From positions 1 to 15,104 of the forward strand of contig JAJTIF010000279.1 of NCBI GenBank assembly GCA_021299675.1: a stretch of 15,104 bases of DNA, in the 5' to 3' direction. This stretch comes from Pseudomonadota bacterium. GTDB taxonomy: Bacteria > Bdellovibrionota > Bacteriovoracia > Bacteriovoracales > Bacteriovoracaceae. A program made the translations under genes and the position numbers. Under the pieces are notes generated by a model. That model had not been told where the DNA came from. It ran no database searches and saw only the letters and a list, made by a program, of their open reading frames with translations. The first letter of the stretch is position 1. Each line of letters starts with the position of its first letter. Below, piece by piece: positions 12,230 through 15,104 of the stretch.

Positions 12230-15104
12230 ATGTCAGGTCAGGCCACTGATTTGTCAAAACTTTACCAGCTCACGCAAACTGAAATGAATGGATGGAAAAT
12301 CCTCGCCCCCCAGGAGTACCTCCACTTCATGCAAGATCATCGTGAGGACTTCGCTCTGGAGCTCGCGCGCTTTGATAAGATCCAATCAGACTACCCTTAT
12401 CGTCGGGACGTGACTCTCTATGGTTTTCCGATGCTCTGTCGCGTGGACAAAGCTTCCAAGTCCATCTCCATCGCTTCTCGTCGCCTCTCTCGAGAGCTCT
12501 ACCTTTTGAAAGTTCTCGAGTCTGAAGGAAAAAACTACCCCGAGCTCACCCAGTTTGCCGCCAGCTTCGCGCAGCTTGATAGCCGCCACTTTCCCACCGA
12601 ATGGAAAGTGGTCACGGACACCTTTTCCTTGGCCGACTGGAATGAAGACTGGAGCGAAGTCGAGGAGCGGATGAAGAGTCACCTCGGCCGCTTGGTCGGT
12701 TTCGTGCAAACCTACCGCTCCACGCTCTTTGAGCGTATCTCTGACTGGGGACTATCGCTCACGGCTCAGTATGCGCTTTTGCGCATTCACCTTTTGAAAT
12801 TTTTGGCCCTTCTTCCTTCGCTCGATCACGATAAAAAGGGCTTCGAGGTGAAGAAGAATTTGATCGAATCTTTCCGACGCCTGCGCGACGATAATCGTCT
12901 GATCCGCTCAAAGGGAGTCAAAAGCCTGGGCCAAAAAGCTCTGCCGAGAAAATACATGCTCATGGTTAAGCTCGGGCAGGATGTGTTTAAGATCCTCCCG
13001 GCCGGACTCTTAGCGGTGATCGTGCGCTTCATGGTCAAGATGATGGCGAAACGATTTATTGCGGGTGAGTCGATCGCTTCCTCTGACACAACTCTGCACG
13101 CTCTGGCGCGCACCAACCGTGAGGCCACACTGGACCAGCTCGGTGAGTTAGTGGTGTCGCAAAAAGAAGCTGAAGAATACGTCGCTAAAGTTTTGGCGAT
13201 CATCAACGGATTGAAGATTCACATCAAACCAGGCGAGCGTAACGGTGCGGGGATTCTGAAGGCCCACGTCTCAATTAAAGTTTCTGCTCTGGCCCACGAC
13301 TTTAAGCCCCAGGCCTTTGACTACACCTACAGTCTGGTGGCCCCGCGCTTGAAGCGCATCCTGCTGGCCGCTGCTCAGGAGCAGGTGTTTGTGAACATCG
13401 ATGCCGAACACTATCACTACCGAGACCTAGTGCTGAAGATTTATCGCAAAGTGCTGCTGGAAACAGAATCACTGAAGTCCTGGGCAGACACCGGGATTGT
13501 TATCCAGGCCTATCTCAGAGATGCGGCCCTGCATTTTAAAGACGTCATCTCGCTGGCACGCGAGCGAGGTCAGCGCATGCCTATCCGCTTGGTGAAAGGC
13601 GCCTACTGGGATGCTGAGACAATTGAGAGCGAAGTCCACTCTCACCATGCTCCACAGTTTCTGAATAAAGAAGAAACGGATCTCCACTTCCGCCAGATTG
13701 CCTACATGGCCCTCGAGCACGGAGATGTCATTCAGCTCGCCGTCGGCTCTCATAACCTGCAAGACCACTGTTTTGTCGAAGCACTCCGAGAGAAAAAATT
13801 CCCAACGGCTCCGGTCATTGAACACCAGTGTCTGCACATGACCTACGAGGCCCTTTCTCACGGCCTATCAAAGATGGGCTGGCCTGTAAGAAATTACATG
13901 CCGATTGGAAACCTCCTGGTGGGCATGGCCTACTTGGTTCGCCGGATCATGGAGAACTCTTCGCAGGTGGGGATTCTCACCATCATGCGCTCCCACAATC
14001 ATGCGCTCGCCAACAAGACACCGATCCAGAGTCACCGCGAGCGGATCGAAAAAGCGGAAGTCAGTCGTGACGGCATCGAGGAGAGACTTGACCCGAGCTT
14101 TAAAAACGCCACGCCGGCGCGTCTCTATTTAGAAGCCGATCTGCGCCAGCTGGAAGCAGCTTTAAAAAAACTTGAAACTCAAATCCAGTCTCAGCAAGCT
14201 GAGTTTAAAACACAGAGCGGTCTTAAGATTCAGTGTGGCTCTAAGCCTGAGCTCATTGTGGGAGTGATCCCGGAGAACACGGCAGCCGATGGCATGATCA
14301 TGGCCCGCGAACTCTATACGGAGATGCAAAAGCCAGAGAGCTGGGCGCACGCACCGCTCTCTCATAAAGCGGCGGTGATTTTAAAAGCCGCTGATCTCAT
14401 GTGGGCGCGTCGCTTCGAGCTTTCAGCGCTGATTGTGCTGGAGTCTTCGAAGGCCTGGACAGAAGCGCTGGCAGATGTGGACGAGGCCATTGATTTTCTC
14501 AATTTCTATATCCGCGAAGAATTTAACCATAAAGACACTGCTCCTAGGGGAGTGACCCTAGCGATTGCGCCCTGGAACTTTCCTTTGGCCATTGCTTGCG
14601 GGCTCATGAGTGCTCCCTTGATCGCGGGCAATCACGTCATCCTCAAGCCCGCGGAACAGACGCCTTTGATCGCGCAGAAACTCATCGATCTCATGCTTGA
14701 GGCGGGAGTTCCTAAGCAAGCCCTGCGAGTCTTGCACGGAGACGGCAAAGACGTGGCCGCACCCTTGGTGGAAAGCGATTGGGTCAACACCATCGTGTTC
14801 ACTGGGTCGAAGGCCGTGGGTCAGTGGATCCATCAGAAGGCTGCTCTTAAACTCACCCGTTCACCTCTAGATGGCGCGGATATTCCAAAGAAAGTTATTG
14901 CTGAGATGGGTGGTAAAAATGCCATCATCGTGACCAATAATTGCGAGCAAGACGAAACCATCTCGGGCATTTTGTACGGAGCTTTCGGGCACGCCGGTCA
15001 AAAGTGTTCGGCCTGCTCGCGGGTGATTGTGGACCGAGAGATTAAGGCTTCGTTGGTGGAGCGACTCAGTCAGGCCATAGGCGACTTGAAAGTGGGTGCC
15101 GCCA
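12230..15104 (+). CDS. putA: Bifunctional proline dehydrogenase / P5C dehydrogenase PutA (3' end outside window)
   Basis: PutA oxidises proline to glutamate in two steps, feeding electrons to the quinone pool. The window holds the first 958 residues, uninterrupted. The proline dehydrogenase barrel covers about 330-600: HVSIKVSAL at 346-354, NIDAEHYHYRD at 389-399, PIRLVKGAYW at 451-460, and the substrate-binding RR pair at 571-572. The aldehyde dehydrogenase part shows APWNFP at 780-785, VFTGS, catalytic Glu892 in AEMGGKN and catalytic Cys926 in GQKCSACS. There is no ribbon-helix-helix DNA-binding domain at the N-terminus, so this PutA should not repress its own gene, unlike the enterobacterial form. 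About 330 residues precede the barrel. Residues about 640-660 form a charged linker helix. ATG 12230 follows AGGAGG (12219-12224) at 5 bases. Confidence 0.95.
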   Translation, partial: MSGQATDLSKLYQLTQTEMNGWKILAPQEYLHFMQDHREDFALELARFDKIQSDYPYRRDVTLYGFPMLCRVDKASKSISIASRRLSRELYLLKVLESEGKNYPELTQFAASFAQLDSRHFPTEWKVVTDTFSLADWNEDWSEVEERMKSHLGRLVGFVQTYRSTLFERISDWGLSLTAQYALLRIHLLKFLALLPSLDHDKKGFEVKKNLIESFRRLRDDNRLIRSKGVKSLGQKALPRKYMLMVKLGQDVFKILPAGLLAVIVRFMVKMMAKRFIAGESIASSDTTLHALARTNREATLDQLGELVVSQKEAEEYVAKVLAIINGLKIHIKPGERNGAGILKAHVSIKVSALAHDFKPQAFDYTYSLVAPRLKRILLAAAQEQVFVNIDAEHYHYRDLVLKIYRKVLLETESLKSWADTGIVIQAYLRDAALHFKDVISLARERGQRMPIRLVKGAYWDAETIESEVHSHHAPQFLNKEETDLHFRQIAYMALEHGDVIQLAVGSHNLQDHCFVEALREKKFPTAPVIEHQCLHMTYEALSHGLSKMGWPVRNYMPIGNLLVGMAYLVRRIMENSSQVGILTIMRSHNHALANKTPIQSHRERIEKAEVSRDGIEERLDPSFKNATPARLYLEADLRQLEAALKKLETQIQSQQAEFKTQSGLKIQCGSKPELIVGVIPENTAADGMIMARELYTEMQKPESWAHAPLSHKAAVILKAADLMWARRFELSALIVLESSKAWTEALADVDEAIDFLNFYIREEFNHKDTAPRGVTLAIAPWNFPLAIACGLMSAPLIAGNHVILKPAEQTPLIAQKLIDLMLEAGVPKQALRVLHGDGKDVAAPLVESDWVNTIVFTGSKAVGQWIHQKAALKLTRSPLDGADIPKKVIAEMGGKNAIIVTNNCEQDETISGILYGAFGHAGQKCSACSRVIVDREIKASLVERLSQAIGDLKVGAA

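Noticed and set aside
12386..14833. Minus-strand open frames opposite putA
   Set aside because: putA is an uninterrupted, motif-complete frame over this span; the opposite frames show no family motif.

Overview
The window looks like chromosomal DNA of a Gram-negative, aerobic bacterium, most likely a member of the Bdellovibrionota (Bdellovibrio-like). That assignment is inference. It rests on the gene mix (a lysine/alanine-tailed SWIB protein, a split ResB/CcsA cytochrome c maturation pair, a fused PutA, several Sec-exported proteins that match no family I know) and on the roughly balanced base composition. Fifteen protein genes fill the window almost completely. I see no rRNA, tRNA, CRISPR array, insertion sequence or phage gene. 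No gene-free stretch exceeds 150 bases; the longest is 2649-2797.

Left part (1-4018): the 5' end of a transaldolase gene leaves the window on the minus strand. Diverging from it are a secreted coiled-coil protein and a DUF3050 protein with a heme-oxygenase-like fold signature. The DUF3050 gene runs 62 bp into a convergent gene for a secreted NodB-type polysaccharide deacetylase. A divergent gene for a cysteine-free exported protein follows; it has a strong ribosome binding site and ends at a strong hairpin terminator.

Middle (4052-8512, minus strand): a tight four-gene operon reads thiamine pyrophosphokinase, DUF1624/HGSNAT-type membrane acyltransferase, ResB-like protein, CcsA-like protein. 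Two of the three junctions overlap (ATGA, and 8 bp at ResB/CcsA). The last two genes form a System II cytochrome c assembly pair.

Right part (8536-15104): a plus-strand series holds a protein that I align to both the IscU and Nfu domains of NifU but that contains no cysteine at all, then a GNAT-like protein with a TTG start, then a SWIB-domain protein with a histone-H1-like AKKA tail that carries a 45-bp tandem duplication. A convergent two-gene minus-strand operon follows: an exported six-cysteine protein and a CREST/ceramidase-type membrane hydrolase. Last is the start of a bifunctional proline dehydrogenase/P5C dehydrogenase (putA), which runs off the right edge.

Two convergent gene pairs share hairpin terminators that overlap the last codons of the minus-strand gene. 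The most unusual item is the cysteine-less NifU homologue at 8536-9198. Nothing here looks like a defence system or mobile cluster.
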